Shown: piece after piece, positions 6,694-6,713 of the stretch
Position numbering within the stretch: position 1 is the stretch's first letter
Layout of the letters: every line of letters starts with the position of its first letter
Assembly (NCBI GenBank): GCA_964580255.1
Contig: CAZOJX010000103.1
Location: 1-6,713 of the forward strand
DNA: 6,713 nucleotides
Direction: 5' to 3'
DNA from: HGM12587 sp964580255
GTDB taxonomy: Bacteria > Bacillota > Clostridia > Lachnospirales > Lachnospiraceae
Made by a program: the position numbers and the translations under genes
Notes under the pieces: model-generated
The model's input: the letters and a program-made list of their open reading frames with translations, nothing else
Told to the model about the DNA's origin: nothing
Databases searched by the model: none

Positions 6694-6713
6694 GAGAACC
6701 TCCCTTAAAATTA

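Overview
The window looks like chromosomal DNA from an anaerobic, low-to-mid GC Clostridia, most likely Lachnospiraceae. This rests on strong AGGAGG-type ribosome sites, closely spaced genes, and protein styles typical of that family: a Gram-positive SbcC, a YczE-type membrane protein, a transglutaminase-fold protein and a small acidic protein. The genus cannot be read from the sequence. Every gene I support is on the plus strand.

Layout. Positions 2-2653 hold most of sbcC, the ATPase/coiled-coil subunit of the SbcCD (Mre11-Rad50-type) nuclease; its first ~40-45 residues, with the Walker A motif, lie off the left edge. A 125-base gap carries a plausible sigma-A promoter. Two small bacterial microcompartment (BMC) shell-domain genes follow at 2779-3078 and 3092-3382, 13 bases apart and each with a strong ribosome site. 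A long perfect hairpin (3394-3425) separates them from a YczE-type membrane protein (3459-4118). A glycerate kinase (4152-5294), a cytoplasmic transglutaminase-like protein (5320-6342) and a 68-residue acidic protein (6360-6566) follow with short gaps. The last ~150 bases are AT-rich and contain what looks like a broken start of an XRE-type regulator gene.

How it fits together. The shell pair appears to be its own transcription unit, possibly with read-through past the hairpin into yczE and the glycerate kinase. No signature BMC enzyme and no pentamer (EutN/CcmL-type) vertex gene is present, so this is an orphan or satellite shell locus. Glycerate kinase makes 2-phosphoglycerate for glycolysis; any link to the shell proteins rests only on proximity. 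The most unusual point is the shell pair: one member has a charged pore loop, and the other has a cysteine at the predicted pore, a position where some BMC proteins hold an Fe-S cluster.
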